64,000 nucleotides of DNA from an uncultured Acidobacteriota bacterium. Its GTDB lineage: Bacteria; Acidobacteriota; Vicinamibacteria; Vicinamibacterales; CAVVIG01. Both the position numbers and the translations under genes were made by a program. Positions 25,018 through 34,397 of the stretch are shown here, one piece after another. Positions within the stretch are counted from its first letter, which is position 1. Every line of letters begins with the position of its first letter. The notes under the pieces were generated by a model. That model made no database searches, had not been told where the DNA came from, and saw nothing but the letters and a program-made list of their open reading frames with translations. Location of the stretch: positions 121,228 to 185,227 of the forward strand of contig CADEDC010000001.1 in the NCBI GenBank assembly GCA_902825985.1. Reading direction: 5' to 3'.

Positions 25018-26457
25018 TCATCCCGACGTCCGGGCGAGCGTCTGCAGCACCGTGCCGTGCGCGTCGACCAATTGCAGGTACAGCGGCATCGTCCCGGCTG
25101 CGTGGGTCGAGCAGCTGAGGCACGGGTCGAACGCCCGGATCCCTGCTTCGACGCGGTTGAGGAGGCCTTCCGTGAGCGTCTGGTTCGACACGTATTGCCT
25201 GGCGATCTGCGTGATGGCCCGGTTCATCGCCAGGTTGTTCTGTCCGGTCGCGATGATCAGATCGACGTGTGTCAGGACGCCGTCGGCGTCGACCGTGTAG
25301 TCGTGGAACAGCGTGCCGCGCGGCGCTTCCGAGACGCCGACGCCGTGCGCCTGGTTGCGGCTGGCGCGGGACAGCACGTCGCCGGCGAGCGCCTGCTCGT
25401 CCGCGAGCAGTTCCTCCATCCGTTCGAGGCCGTAGAGGATTTCGATGAGTCGGGCATAGTGATAGTGGAACGAGCTGAGGACGGCGCCGCGACCCAGCTG
25501 GCGGAACTCCGTGAGCTCGGCGTCGGCCAGCGGCGTGCCGCAGCGCTCGGCGACGTTCAGGCGGGCCAGTGGACCAACGCGATACATCCCGTCCACCGGG
25601 CCGAGGGGCGCGTAGTAGGGCGATTTCAGATAGCTCCACGGATGGACCGACTCGGCCAGCAGTGCCTTGCACGCCGCCCCCTCGAGCTGGTCGGCGACGC
25701 GGCGTCCCTCCGAATCCACGATCCGCAGCCGGCCGCCGTAGTGTTCGATCGTCCCGTCCCCGGTCACCATGCCGAGAAAGAGCGACGGGAAGCTGCCGAA
25801 CGTCCGGGCTTCGGCGGCGCGCTGGTCGAGCGTTCGCTTGAAGCCGCGCAGCGTCTCGAGCGCCAGGTCGCGGACGGCAGGCAGCGCGGCGAGGATCCGG
25901 TCACGGGTCTCGCTGGTGAGCGCCGTCATGACGCCGCCGGCCACCGCCCACGACGGGTGGATCCGCTTGCCGGCAATCCATTCGATGACCTGCTGGCCGA
26001 ACTGCCGGAGACGGATCCCGTGTCGGGCCAGCTCCGGATGTGCGGCAGCAACGCCGAGCAGATGACGCTGCGCCGGGTCGCTGTCGTAGCCGAGCACGAG
26101 GTCCGGCGACGACAGGTAGAAGTAGCTGAGGGCATGCGACTGGACGATCTGGGCGAGATTGACGATGCGGCGCAGCCGCATCGCCGTCTCCGGCACCCGT
26201 ACCGCCAGGATGCGGTCGCCAGCATCGGCCGACGCGATCATGTGGCTGACCGGACAGATGCCGCAGATGCGCGACGTGAGCGCCGGCATCTCCTGGAAGT
26301 GGCGTCCCTCGCAGAACGTCTCGAAGCCGCGGAATTCGGTCACGTGAAAGCGCGCCTCGTCGACGGCACCGCTGGCATCCAGATGGATGGTGATGCGGGC
26401 GTGCCCTTCGACGCGGGTGACCGGCTCGATGACGATGGTGCGGGACATGGTGGTCAT
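25018..26457 (-). CDS. hoxH: NAD-linked [NiFe]-hydrogenase large subunit HoxH
   Basis: 479 aa. L1 motif [10 protein letters not shown] gives Cys65 and Cys68; L2 motif DPCLSCSTH gives Cys446 and Cys449 with His452, followed by a 27-residue tail expected to be cleaved. The short length and motif wording match group 3 bidirectional enzymes and not the hybC type. It forms the cytoplasmic H2-activating dimer with HoxY. The start at 26457 overlaps the hoxY stop in ATGA; an alternative ATG lies 3 codons in. Confidence 0.94.
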   Translation of the reverse strand: MTTMSRTIVIEPVTRVEGHARITIHLDASGAVDEARFHVTEFRGFETFCEGRHFQEMPALTSRICGICPVSHMIASADAGDRILAVRVPETAMRLRRIVNLAQIVQSHALSYFYLSSPDLVLGYDSDPAQRHLLGVAAAHPELARHGIRLRQFGQQVIEWIAGKRIHPSWAVAGGVMTALTSETRDRILAALPAVRDLALETLRGFKRTLDQRAAEARTFGSFPSLFLGMVTGDGTIEHYGGRLRIVDSEGRRVADQLEGAACKALLAESVHPWSYLKSPYYAPLGPVDGMYRVGPLARLNVAERCGTPLADAELTEFRQLGRGAVLSSFHYHYARLIEILYGLERMEELLADEQALAGDVLSRASRNQAHGVGVSEAPRGTLFHDYTVDADGVLTHVDLIIATGQNNLAMNRAITQIARQYVSNQTLTEGLLNRVEAGIRAFDPCLSCSTHAAGTMPLYLQLVDAHGTVLQTLARTSG

Positions 26458-27005
26458 CCGAGTCTCGAGCGATTGTGCAGCCCGTCGACCTTGCCGGCGA
26501 TCAGGTCCGACAGGACGTCGACGATGACGTCGGCCGGGGGCGGACAGCCGGGCAGATAGACGTCGACGCGGACGCAGCTGCGGATCGTCCGCACCTTGTC
26601 GAGCAGCGCCGGCACGTCGGCGGTGCCACCCGGGCGGGGCGGCCGGCCAGGTGACCCGGCCTCGTCGTCGCCATAGGCGCGGCGCAGGACGACGCCGGCG
26701 GTGTTGAGCGGATTGCGCAGGGCGGTGACGTTGCCGGTGACCGCGCAGTCGCCGAACGCCACGAGGATGTCGGTGCGTTCGCGGATCGTCGCGATCTGGC
26801 GCAGGTGGTCCTGGTTGGCCACCGCGCCCTCGACGAGCGTGATGTCGACGTGCTCGGGAAACGTCTTGACGTCCATCAACGGGCTGTAGACGAGATCCAT
26901 CCTGGCGGCGAGGTCGAGCAGCCGGTCGTCCATGTCGAGGAACGACATGTGACATCCCGAACAGCCGCCGAGCCACACGGTCGCGACACGCGGACGCCCG
27001 CTCAC
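26454..27005 (-). CDS. hoxY: NAD-linked hydrogenase small subunit HoxY
   Basis: 183 aa, the usual truncated small subunit with only the proximal cluster: GGCSGCH near residue 15-20, FGDCAV and PGCPPP supply its cysteines. It carries no Tat signal, so the enzyme stays cytoplasmic. Start is GTG at 27005, forming a GTGA overlap with the hoxU stop; the GTG three codons earlier is possible but would lengthen the overlap. A Gly/Pro-rich insertion lies around residues 115-130. Confidence 0.92.
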   Translation of the reverse strand: MSGRPRVATVWLGGCSGCHMSFLDMDDRLLDLAARMDLVYSPLMDVKTFPEHVDITLVEGAVANQDHLRQIATIRERTDILVAFGDCAVTGNVTALRNPLNTAGVVLRRAYGDDEAGSPGRPPRPGGTADVPALLDKVRTIRSCVRVDVYLPGCPPPADVIVDVLSDLIAGKVDGLHNRSRLG

Positions 27006-27712
27006 CGTATCCACAATTTCTGCTCCCGTGCGGTCTTCAGGTAGGTCAGGAAGTCCGGATCCCGGACGGTCGTCGTCGCGCCCTTCTCGAACAGGGCCCC
27101 GGTCGGGCAGACGCGCACGCACTTGCCGCAGCCGGTGCATGACGGCGATTCGCCCCACGGCTGGTTCAGGTCGCTGACGATCATGGCGCGCCGGCCGCGC
27201 GCCATCACGTCCCAGGTGTGGGCGCCTTCGATCTCGTCGCAGACCCGTACGCACCGCGTGCACAGCACGCAGCGGTTGGGATCCATGATGAACCGCGGGT
27301 GCGAGGCGTCGAGGGCGAGCTGCGGATCCTGCGGTTCGTAGCGCACGTGATGCAGGTTCATCGCGACGGCGAGGTCCTGCAGCTCGCAGTTGCGGTTGGC
27401 GACACACACCGAGCAGACGTGGTTGCGTTCGGCGAGCAGCAGCTCGACGATCTGCCGGCGATAGGCGGTCACCCGATCGGAGTGGGTCGTCACCTCGATC
27501 CCCTCCGCTGCCGGCGTCACACACGCCGCGTGCAGCTTCGGCGAGCCGGCGATTTCGACGAGACAGAGGCGGCAGCCGGCGTGCTCGGACAGGCCGTCGA
27601 AGTGGCACAGCGTCGGGATGTCGATGCCATGCTCGCGGGCGACGTCGAGGATGGTCTGCTCTTCGGTCGCCGACACCGGCTGGCCGTTGATGGTGAGCGT
27701 CCGGACACTCAT
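27002..27712 (-). CDS. hoxU: Diaphorase iron-sulfur subunit HoxU
   Basis: 236 aa, homologous to the N-terminal part of NuoG. It contains a plant-type [2Fe-2S] region ([15 protein letters not shown]), a further Cys set (HVCSVC with NCELQ) and two ferredoxin-type sets ([11 protein letters not shown] and [11 protein letters not shown]). It wires HoxY to the flavin subunit HoxF. Coupled to hoxF by an ATGA overlap and to hoxY by GTGA. Confidence 0.93.
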   Translation of the reverse strand: MSVRTLTINGQPVSATEEQTILDVAREHGIDIPTLCHFDGLSEHAGCRLCLVEIAGSPKLHAACVTPAAEGIEVTTHSDRVTAYRRQIVELLLAERNHVCSVCVANRNCELQDLAVAMNLHHVRYEPQDPQLALDASHPRFIMDPNRCVLCTRCVRVCDEIEGAHTWDVMARGRRAMIVSDLNQPWGESPSCTGCGKCVRVCPTGALFEKGATTTVRDPDFLTYLKTAREQKLWIR

Positions 27713-29370
27713 GACGCCCGCTCCGGCGCCCGCGGCATGCGGCACACCCCGGCCGGGCAGCGATGCTCGAGGATGTGGGCCATGTACTCGTCGCGGAAGT
27801 GGCGCAGCGTGCTGACCACCGGGTTCGCCGCCGTCTGGCCGAGACCGCACAGGCTGGTGCGCGTCACCATGTCGGCCAGCTGCTCGAGCAGCGTGAGGTC
27901 GCGCTCCGCGGCCACCCCGGTGGTCATCCGCATCAGCAGCGTGTGCATCTGCACGGTTCCGGCGCGGCACGGGATGCACTTGCCGCACGATTCGTCGCGG
28001 CAGAACTCCATGAAGAAGCGGGCGACGTCGACCATGCACGATCGGTCGTCCATCACGATGAGCCCGCCGGAACCCATGATCGATCCGATGCCGGCGAGCG
28101 CCTCGTAGTCGACCGGCAGATCGAGGTGGGACGCCGGGATGCAGCCGCCCGACGGCCCTCCGGTCTGGGCCGCCTTGAACGACCGCCCGTCCGGGATGCC
28201 ACCGCCGATGTCGAAGATGATCTGCCGCAGGCTCGTTCCCATCGGCACCTCGATGAGGCCGGTGTTCACGATGGCGCCGGCGAGCGCAAAGACCTTGGTC
28301 CCCTTGCTGCGCTCGGTGCCGAGCCGCGCGTAGGCGGCGCCGCCGCTCCGGATGATCGGCGGGATGTTGGCGTAGGTCTCGACGTTGTTGATGAGTGTCG
28401 GCCGGCCCCACAGACCGAATGACGCGGGGTACGGCGGCCGCGGCCGGGGGGCGCCGCGCTTGCCTTCGATCGACGCGATGAGGGCGGTCTCTTCGCCGCA
28501 TACGAAGGCGCCGGCGCCGATCCGGACGTCGATCCGGAAGCTGAACGGCGTGTCGAGGATGCGCTGGCCGAGCAGGTCCATGCGCTCCGCCTGGCGAATC
28601 GCCACCCGGAGGCGGCTGACGGCGAGCGGATACTCGCCGCGGACGTAGATGTAGCCCTGCTCGGCGCCGACGGCGAAACCGGCGATCGCCATGCCCTCGA
28701 TCACACGATGCGGATCGCCCTCGAGGACGCTGCGGTCCATGAAGGCGCCCGGGTCGCCTTCGTCGGCGTTGCAGACGACGAACTTGCCGGCGCCGCGGGC
28801 CTTCGCCACGGTGCTCCATTTCAGGCCGGTGGGGTAGCCGGCGCCGCCCCGCCCCCGCAGTCCGCTGGCCACCACCTCCCGGATGACGTCGTCCGGCTTC
28901 ATCTCGGTCATCGCCTGCTGCAGGGCGGCGTAGCCGCCGGCCGCCACGTAGTCCTCGATCCGCTCGCAGTCGATCCGTCCGGCGTTCTCGAGCACCACCG
29001 GATGCTGGTGCGCGAAGAATGGATGCATCGCCGGCAGCTGCCGCTCGTCGGGCAGCCGGCCGTCGGGCAGCTGGCGGACCACGGCCGCCGCCAGATCCGG
29101 GGTCGCGTGCGCGTACGTCACGTCCGGAGCGCCGGCGCGGAAGACACGCAGCAGCGGTCCGGCGTGGCACAAGCCGAGACAGCCCGTGCCGATGATGCGC
29201 AGGCCGGGCGAGTCCGCTCCGTCCGCCGCCGTGCGTTCCAGCGCATCGCGCACCGCACCGGCGCCCGACGACAGGCAGCCGGCCGCCGTACAGACGGCGA
29301 GTCGACAGGGCGCGGCAGCGAATGCTGCCCGTTCGCGAGCCCGCACGGTGTCGAGATCGTCACTGGTCAT
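27709..29370 (-). CDS. hoxF: Diaphorase flavoprotein subunit HoxF
   Basis: 553 aa, NuoF-like. An N-terminal thioredoxin-like [2Fe-2S] domain with [12 protein letters not shown] and GTGCLGLC is followed by the FMN/NAD-binding core ([16 protein letters not shown] near residues 170-185, [12 protein letters not shown]) and a C-terminal [4Fe-4S] motif [12 protein letters not shown]. It oxidises NADH or reduces NAD+. Its start overlaps the end of hoxE by 11 nt. Confidence 0.94.
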   Translation of the reverse strand: MTSDDLDTVRARERAAFAAAPCRLAVCTAAGCLSSGAGAVRDALERTAADGADSPGLRIIGTGCLGLCHAGPLLRVFRAGAPDVTYAHATPDLAAAVVRQLPDGRLPDERQLPAMHPFFAHQHPVVLENAGRIDCERIEDYVAAGGYAALQQAMTEMKPDDVIREVVASGLRGRGGAGYPTGLKWSTVAKARGAGKFVVCNADEGDPGAFMDRSVLEGDPHRVIEGMAIAGFAVGAEQGYIYVRGEYPLAVSRLRVAIRQAERMDLLGQRILDTPFSFRIDVRIGAGAFVCGEETALIASIEGKRGAPRPRPPYPASFGLWGRPTLINNVETYANIPPIIRSGGAAYARLGTERSKGTKVFALAGAIVNTGLIEVPMGTSLRQIIFDIGGGIPDGRSFKAAQTGGPSGGCIPASHLDLPVDYEALAGIGSIMGSGGLIVMDDRSCMVDVARFFMEFCRDESCGKCIPCRAGTVQMHTLLMRMTTGVAAERDLTLLEQLADMVTRTSLCGLGQTAANPVVSTLRHFRDEYMAHILEHRCPAGVCRMPRAPERAS

Positions 29371-29908
29371 GGGGCATCCACGGGGCGATCCGGGCGACCG
29401 CCGCGGCCGGTGTCATCCGCCCGGCGATGTCGCCGTCGAAGACGGCCGCCGGCGCGAGGCCGCACGCGCCGATGCAGCGTGCCGTGGCCAGTGACAGCTG
29501 GCCGTCGGGCGTCGTCCCGTGCGGCGGCACGTGATAGGCCTGCTGCACGGCTGCGAGAATCCGGTCGGCACCCTTGACGTAGCAGGCGGTGCCCAGGCAC
29601 ACCACGCAGCTGTGGGCGCCCTTCGGTTTCAGCGAGAAGAAGTTGTAGAACGTCGCGACCCCGTAGACGCGGCTCGGCGGCACGCGCAGTGCGCGGCCGA
29701 CGTAGGTCAGCGTCTCGCGGTCGAGGTAGCCGAACAGTTCCTGCGCGGTGTGCAGCACCTCGAGGAGCGCATCAGGCTGGCGGCGATGTCGCTTGATGGT
29801 GGCGTCGAGGATCTTGAAACGGTTGTCCGCGGGGCGACCGGCGGTCGTCGGGCCGGCTGTCGGTGCCAGCGTCGTCGTCGGTTCCCTGTGGGCGTCTGGA
29901 GCGGTCAT
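29360..29908 (-). CDS. hoxE: Diaphorase subunit HoxE (NuoE-like)
   Basis: 182 aa. Thioredoxin-like [2Fe-2S] protein with the conserved GVATFYNFF segment, CLGTAC and CIGAC cysteines. Its presence makes this a five-subunit HoxEFUYH enzyme, as in cyanobacteria, rather than the four-subunit soluble type. The first 30 residues are Thr/Ala/Pro-rich. First gene of the operon; no clear Shine-Dalgarno, and a sigma-54-like promoter lies 51 bp upstream. Confidence 0.92.
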   Translation of the reverse strand: MTAPDAHREPTTTLAPTAGPTTAGRPADNRFKILDATIKRHRRQPDALLEVLHTAQELFGYLDRETLTYVGRALRVPPSRVYGVATFYNFFSLKPKGAHSCVVCLGTACYVKGADRILAAVQQAYHVPPHGTTPDGQLSLATARCIGACGLAPAAVFDGDIAGRMTPAAAVARIAPWMPHDQ

Positions 29909-29958
29909 CGTTCACGCTGTGCCTGTGAGCCGCGCGGCTGCGCACCCGCCGCCCTTGG

Positions 29959-29974
29959 TGCGATTGGTGTGCCG
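29959..29974 (-). promoter_or_regulatory. Sigma-54 (-24/-12) promoter of the hox operon
   Basis: On the minus strand it reads CGGCACA, CCAA, TCGCA: 14 of 16 positions agree with the RpoN consensus, and GG and GC are exactly 10 nt apart. The predicted transcript start near 29948 gives a leader of about 40 nt before hoxE. It mirrors the stronger site before hybO, supporting shared nitrogen/energy-type control of both hydrogenases. The rest of 29909-30145 shows only the ribosome site of the divergent DinB-like gene. Confidence 0.62.
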
Positions 29975-30145
29975 GACCGGAACAGCGGGAATGGCGCGGC
30001 TTCTCAGGCCTGCCGCACCGCGGCTGCCGGGATGTCGGCGTCAGGGCCGCTCAAGCCGCCGAAGAATCCACTTGCGTACTGGCGAACATATGGCGAAAAT
30101 CATCGCTGTTCGCCCGCGGCACGCGGCACACCTTCAGGAGGTTTC

Positions 30146-30625
30146 ATGGCACTCGCACAACAGGCCCTGGCCGAGCTCGACTCGGTGCGGGACTTCTTCA
30201 ACCGTTCGACCCGCAACCTGCAGGAGGCGCAATCGGGTTACACTCCGGCGCCCGGCATGATGACCGCCGCCCAGCAGGTCGCCCACGCGGCGCAGACCAT
30301 CGACTGGTTCGTCGACGGGGCGTTCAACCCAAAAGGCTTTTCCGAGGACTTCGAGGCGCACATGAAAGCGGTGTCGGCCTTCACCTCCATCGCGGCGGCG
30401 CGCCGCTGGTTCGAGAAGGCGATTGCCGCGGCGAAGACCACCTTCGGTGCGAAGAGCGACGCGGAACTGCTGACCCCGTTGCCGCCCGGTCCGATCATGG
30501 GCGGCGCGCCGCGCATTGCCGTGATCAGTGCGCTGGTCGATCACACGGCCCACCATCGGGGCGCCCTCACCGTCTACGCGCGGTTGAACGGCGTCGTCCC
30601 ACCGATGCCGTACATGGACATGTAA
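30146..30625 (+). CDS. DinB-family (YfiT-like) metal-binding protein
   Basis: 159 aa four-helix bundle type. The family histidine triad is represented by VAHAAQTIDW near residue 50 and DHTAHHRG near 135. Members are thiol-transferases or damage/stress-associated proteins of uncertain role; the name comes from B. subtilis dinB and not from the polymerase. AGGAGGT lies 5 nt before the ATG, a near-perfect ribosome site. Confidence 0.8.
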   Translation: MALAQQALAELDSVRDFFNRSTRNLQEAQSGYTPAPGMMTAAQQVAHAAQTIDWFVDGAFNPKGFSEDFEAHMKAVSAFTSIAAARRWFEKAIAAAKTTFGAKSDAELLTPLPPGPIMGGAPRIAVISALVDHTAHHRGALTVYARLNGVVPPMPYMDM

Positions 30626-30672
30626 CTGGCGCTTCTGGCTGAGCGGGGCGGCGGAGTAAAGTAGTCGTTCGC

Positions 30673-31626
30673 ATGGCGGCCGTCGCGCTCAGCTTCATCA
30701 TCCCGCTCTACTACAGCGCCGACACCATCGGCGCCGTGGTCCATGAGATCGAGTCGTTCGCGATTCCTGGCGGCCACGAGATCGTGCTCGTCAACGACGG
30801 CAGCCTGGATCGCACCAGCGACGTGTGCCGCGAACTGGTGCGCACGGCCCGCGTGCCAATCACGCTCATCGAGCACGCGCGGAACTTCGGCGAACACAAC
30901 GCCGTAATCACCGGCTGGCGGCACGCCCGCGGGGCGCACCTGGTCAACCTCGACGACGACGGGCAGAATCCGCCGGCGGAGGCGGTTCGTTTGTGGGAGG
31001 AGGCGGTGCGCACCGGTCTGGACGTGGTGTTCGGGCACTACATCGTCAAGCAGCACTCGGCCTTCCGGAACCTCGGGAGCTGGTTCACGAACCGCATGAC
31101 CGATTGGGCGCTCGACAAACCGCCGGGCTTCTACCTGTCCAGTTTCCGGTGTGTCACCGCCTTCGTCGCACAGCAGGTGACGTCGTACGCCGGGCCGTTC
31201 CCGTACATCGACGGTCTGCTGCTGCAGGTCACGCAGCGCATCGGCTCCATCGACGTGCGGCACGACATCCGGCGCGCCGGGCAAAGCACCTACACCTTTC
31301 GGCGGCTGCTGCGCCTGTGGCTCAGCGCCTGGATCAACTTCTCGGTGCTGCCGTTGCGCGTCGCCACCGTACTCGGATTGGTGCTCGCCGGCCTCGGCGT
31401 CGTGGCGCTGGTGGTCGTCGCCTACCTGTGGGCGAGGGGAGTCGGGCCGACGTATGGTTTCGGCTGGATCATGGCGGCGCTGCTCGTCTTCTCCGGCACG
31501 CAGCTGGTGCTGCTCGGCCTGATCGGCGAGTACATCGGGCGCATGTTCCTCGCCGTCAATCAGCGGCCGCAGTCGATCGTGCGTGACGTGATCACGAACG
31601 TGCCGATGCCGGTTGTCCGGGCCTAG
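30673..31626 (+). CDS. Family 2 glycosyltransferase, polyprenyl-phosphate type
   Basis: 317 aa. The GT-A fold opening SFIIPLYYSA, NDGSLDRT and the metal-binding NLDDDGQNP identify GT2. Two C-terminal hydrophobic helices (about 230-255 and 265-290) are as in GtrB/ArnC/dolichol-phosphate-mannose synthases, which load a sugar onto undecaprenyl phosphate at the membrane. A TAAAGT -10 ends 10 nt before the ATG and no ribosome site is visible. The last 4 bp overlap the convergent ATPase gene. Confidence 0.86.
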   Translation: MAAVALSFIIPLYYSADTIGAVVHEIESFAIPGGHEIVLVNDGSLDRTSDVCRELVRTARVPITLIEHARNFGEHNAVITGWRHARGAHLVNLDDDGQNPPAEAVRLWEEAVRTGLDVVFGHYIVKQHSAFRNLGSWFTNRMTDWALDKPPGFYLSSFRCVTAFVAQQVTSYAGPFPYIDGLLLQVTQRIGSIDVRHDIRRAGQSTYTFRRLLRLWLSAWINFSVLPLRVATVLGLVLAGLGVVALVVVAYLWARGVGPTYGFGWIMAALLVFSGTQLVLLGLIGEYIGRMFLAVNQRPQSIVRDVITNVPMPVVRA

Positions 31627-33050
31627 TCGGCCTGGCTGATGCGGCCGGCCAGTGCGGCGAAGCGGGCGAGCAGATCGGCCGCCGGGGTGGTCTGGCCCCA
31701 GAGTGCCTGCGCCAGCTGCGCGCCGAGCGCCGCCTGCACCGGCGACAGCGTCGCCGGATCGGTGGCACGGAGGTCGGACGTGACGATCGACCCGACGTCG
31801 CGGCCGCGATCCTCGACCAGGCGGACGCGTTCCAGGTGATCGGCCTCGACCATGAAGGGCGAGTGTGTCGTGTAGAGCACCTGGGTGCCGTTCACTGCGA
31901 GCCGCTCGTTGATGAACCGCAGGAAATCCTGCTGCGCGCGGGCGTGCAGTCCGAGCGCCGGCTCGTCGAGCAGGATGATCACCGGTGCCTGCGTCCCGTC
32001 GTACTGGGCGAACGCGGCCAGGAACGAGAAGAACCAGCGGAAACCGCTGGACCGCTGGTCGAACGGCAGCGACACGAAGTGGCGGGCGTCCCACAGCCGG
32101 ATCTGGAGTTCGTCGCTGTCGCCTTCGGCCGTCGTCCGATGGTGCCCTGCATCACCCGGCGCCAGATCGATGAGCACGCGGAGACCGGTGTTCTGGCTCC
32201 AGTACTTCAGGGTCTCTTCGGTCAGGGCGTTGGCCACCCCCTCCATCTCGCGGCGGCGGCGTTCGTAGCCGGCGTGCAGCAGATAGCTGTCGTCGGCCCC
32301 GGCCATGCGCAGCAGTGAGAGCGCTGTCAGTTCCTCGTCCGACAACGTCTCGGGCGGCGCCGTCAACAAGGTGCGCAGCGGCAGCCGACCGCTCAGCGTC
32401 GCATAGTCGTCGAAGAAGAAGAACGTCGGCAGCCGTTTGCCGAGCAGGTCGCGGATCGCCTGGCGGACCGAAGTCGAGTCTCCCAGCGTCGCCGCGAGCT
32501 GCGCATCGAGCAGCGCCGCGGCCTGCAGGAGCTCGGCGTCGCCGTCCGACCGACATTCGCCGACCAGTTCGCGCAGTTGCGCGATCGTCGTCGCTGTCCC
32601 TGCGAGGTCGGCGACCATCGGCGGGAGCGAGCGGTGGTGGACGATGTCTGCGACGACCGCCGCTTCATCGGTTTCGAACGTGTAGAAGGTGGCGCCGCCA
32701 TAGTTCCGGGTCAGGACGACCGTTGGCGACCTCATCGCGTTCGGTCCGAAGCGCTCGGCAAGCTGCGCCAGGTCGCCGGCCTCCAGCTCGAAGGTCGCGG
32801 TCACCGGCGTCGTCTCCTCGAGCGGGCGCCCCCGCATCCGGTCCTTCCGCTCGCGCCAGGCCGGATAGTGCTCCAGCACATCGAAGCGGGCGTTCGGACG
32901 CGCCGGGTTCAGCCGGTACAGCGCGTGAAGAAACGTCGACTTGCCGGACTCGTTGCGGCCGACCAGGCAGGTGACGTCAGGCTGTACGGCCACGGCAGTG
33001 GAGTCGACGATGTTGCGAAACAGCTGGACCTGGACGTGGGTCAGTCTCAA
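31623..33050 (-). CDS. AAA/RecF-like ATPase of unknown role
   Basis: 475 aa. Walker A GRNESGKST is at residues 31-39 and Walker B with the ABC-like D-loop (IILLDEPALGLH) in the C-terminal third; a coiled, charged middle separates them. This is the SMC/OLD-like AAA_15/AAA_21 group. No Toprim nuclease domain follows, unlike OLD or GajA. Start is taken as TTG at 33050, 6 nt after a GGAG and exactly at the family start; the frame is open further upstream but Arg/Ala-rich. Such ATPases occur in anti-phage systems, yet no partner gene is adjacent here. Confidence 0.7.
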   Translation of the reverse strand: MRLTHVQVQLFRNIVDSTAVAVQPDVTCLVGRNESGKSTFLHALYRLNPARPNARFDVLEHYPAWRERKDRMRGRPLEETTPVTATFELEAGDLAQLAERFGPNAMRSPTVVLTRNYGGATFYTFETDEAAVVADIVHHRSLPPMVADLAGTATTIAQLRELVGECRSDGDAELLQAAALLDAQLAATLGDSTSVRQAIRDLLGKRLPTFFFFDDYATLSGRLPLRTLLTAPPETLSDEELTALSLLRMAGADDSYLLHAGYERRRREMEGVANALTEETLKYWSQNTGLRVLIDLAPGDAGHHRTTAEGDSDELQIRLWDARHFVSLPFDQRSSGFRWFFSFLAAFAQYDGTQAPVIILLDEPALGLHARAQQDFLRFINERLAVNGTQVLYTTHSPFMVEADHLERVRLVEDRGRDVGSIVTSDLRATDPATLSPVQAALGAQLAQALWGQTTPAADLLARFAALAGRISQAD

Positions 33051-33192
33051 TGGGTTCTCCGAAGCGCGCGTCTGGCCGGGGATTGTACCGCAGCCATGCG
33101 CACGCGCCGCCGAACGGAGCGAACCTGTGCCGGTCTGCGCAGGACGGCGGGTCGTTCTTAAGCTGGCCCGCCGCCGGCCGATATCTGGTGCG

Positions 33193-34383
33193 ATGTCCAC
33201 CCATGCCAGCGTTGGTCTCAGCTCGCTCGACGACTCCAGCGCCGCAGGCCGGGAAGCCGCGGCGGCGGCGGTTGCCGCCCTGCCCGGGCGCCGCGCCGAC
33301 TTCGCGCTGGTCTTTGCCACCGCGGATCACGCGCATCCGGCGCTGCTGCACGCCATCGCGGCGGCCATGCCGGGGACGGAGGTCCTGGGGTGTTCCGGTG
33401 AGGGCGTGATTGCCCACGACGAATCGTTCGAAGCGTCGGCGGCGGTGGCGGTCATGGCGATCGCGTCGACGGCCATCCGGTTCGACACTTTCATCGTCGA
33501 GGAATACGGCGACGCTCCCGCGGCCGCCGGCCGGCGCCTCGGCCAGATGATCAAGGCGGCGCAGCGCGACCCCAAATGCGTCTGCCTGCTGTCGGACGGC
33601 CTGGTCGGCAACTGCACCGACTTTCTCGCCGCGCTCCATCAGGAGATTGGTGGCGTGCCGATTGTCGGCGGCACCGCGGCCGACGCGATGACGTTCGAGC
33701 GGACCTTCCAGTACGCCGGCACGAAGGTGCTATCGGGCGGCGTCGTGGCGTTCGCGATGTCGGGCGACGTGGACGTCGAAATCGCCGTCAGCCACGGGTG
33801 TGCGCCGATCGGTCTCGAGCGCACGGTGACCCGTGCCGCCGACGGCTGGATCCGCGAGATCGACGGCATTCCGGCCTGGCAGGTCTTCAAGCAGTATCTC
33901 GCAGACGATGCCGAAGACCTCAATGTCGATGGCATCACGCATCTGTGCATCGGCGAGCCGATCGACGGCGACTCGCACGGCTACGACCCCTACGTGATCC
34001 GCACGCCGCTGCAGCTGGATCAACCGTCCGGCGCCCTGTTCTTTCCCGGCGGCGGTCTGACCGAGGGCAATCGCATCCAGTTGACGCGCCGTGACCCCGA
34101 AAAGATTCGGAAGAGTGCGCAGGCATGCGCGGCGCGGTTGCTGGACAGTCATGACGGCCGGGCCCCGGCGTTCGTGCTGCAGTTCGACTGCGCCGGTCGC
34201 GGGCGCATCCTGTTCGGCGCGTGCGCCGCCGCGGAAATCGTCGTACCGCTGCGCCAGACGCTCGGGCCGCAGACACCGTGGCTCGGTTTCCACACCTACG
34301 GCGAGATCGCCCCGATCGCCGGCCGTCCGTACTACCACAACTACACCGTCGCACTCTGTGCCGTGTACGATCGGGCGGCCTAG
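33193..34383 (+). CDS. FIST-domain sensory protein
   Basis: 396 aa with both halves of the FIST architecture: FIST_N (about 25-220, including GCSGEGVIA and GGTAADAM) and FIST_C (about 225-375, ending in [11 protein letters not shown]). FIST domains are thought to bind small ligands such as amino acids and feed signal transduction. No membrane segment is present. The next gene, a histidine kinase, starts 14 nt later, so the pair likely forms one ligand-sensing module. Diverges from the ATPase gene. Confidence 0.86.
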   Translation: MSTHASVGLSSLDDSSAAGREAAAAAVAALPGRRADFALVFATADHAHPALLHAIAAAMPGTEVLGCSGEGVIAHDESFEASAAVAVMAIASTAIRFDTFIVEEYGDAPAAAGRRLGQMIKAAQRDPKCVCLLSDGLVGNCTDFLAALHQEIGGVPIVGGTAADAMTFERTFQYAGTKVLSGGVVAFAMSGDVDVEIAVSHGCAPIGLERTVTRAADGWIREIDGIPAWQVFKQYLADDAEDLNVDGITHLCIGEPIDGDSHGYDPYVIRTPLQLDQPSGALFFPGGGLTEGNRIQLTRRDPEKIRKSAQACAARLLDSHDGRAPAFVLQFDCAGRGRILFGACAAAEIVVPLRQTLGPQTPWLGFHTYGEIAPIAGRPYYHNYTVALCAVYDRAA

Positions 34384-34397
34384 TCTCCGCGCACGTC

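Noticed and set aside
31623-33050. Anti-phage defence system call
   Set aside because: Only an ATPase is present; no effector, nuclease or Toprim partner is adjacent, so a system cannot be claimed.
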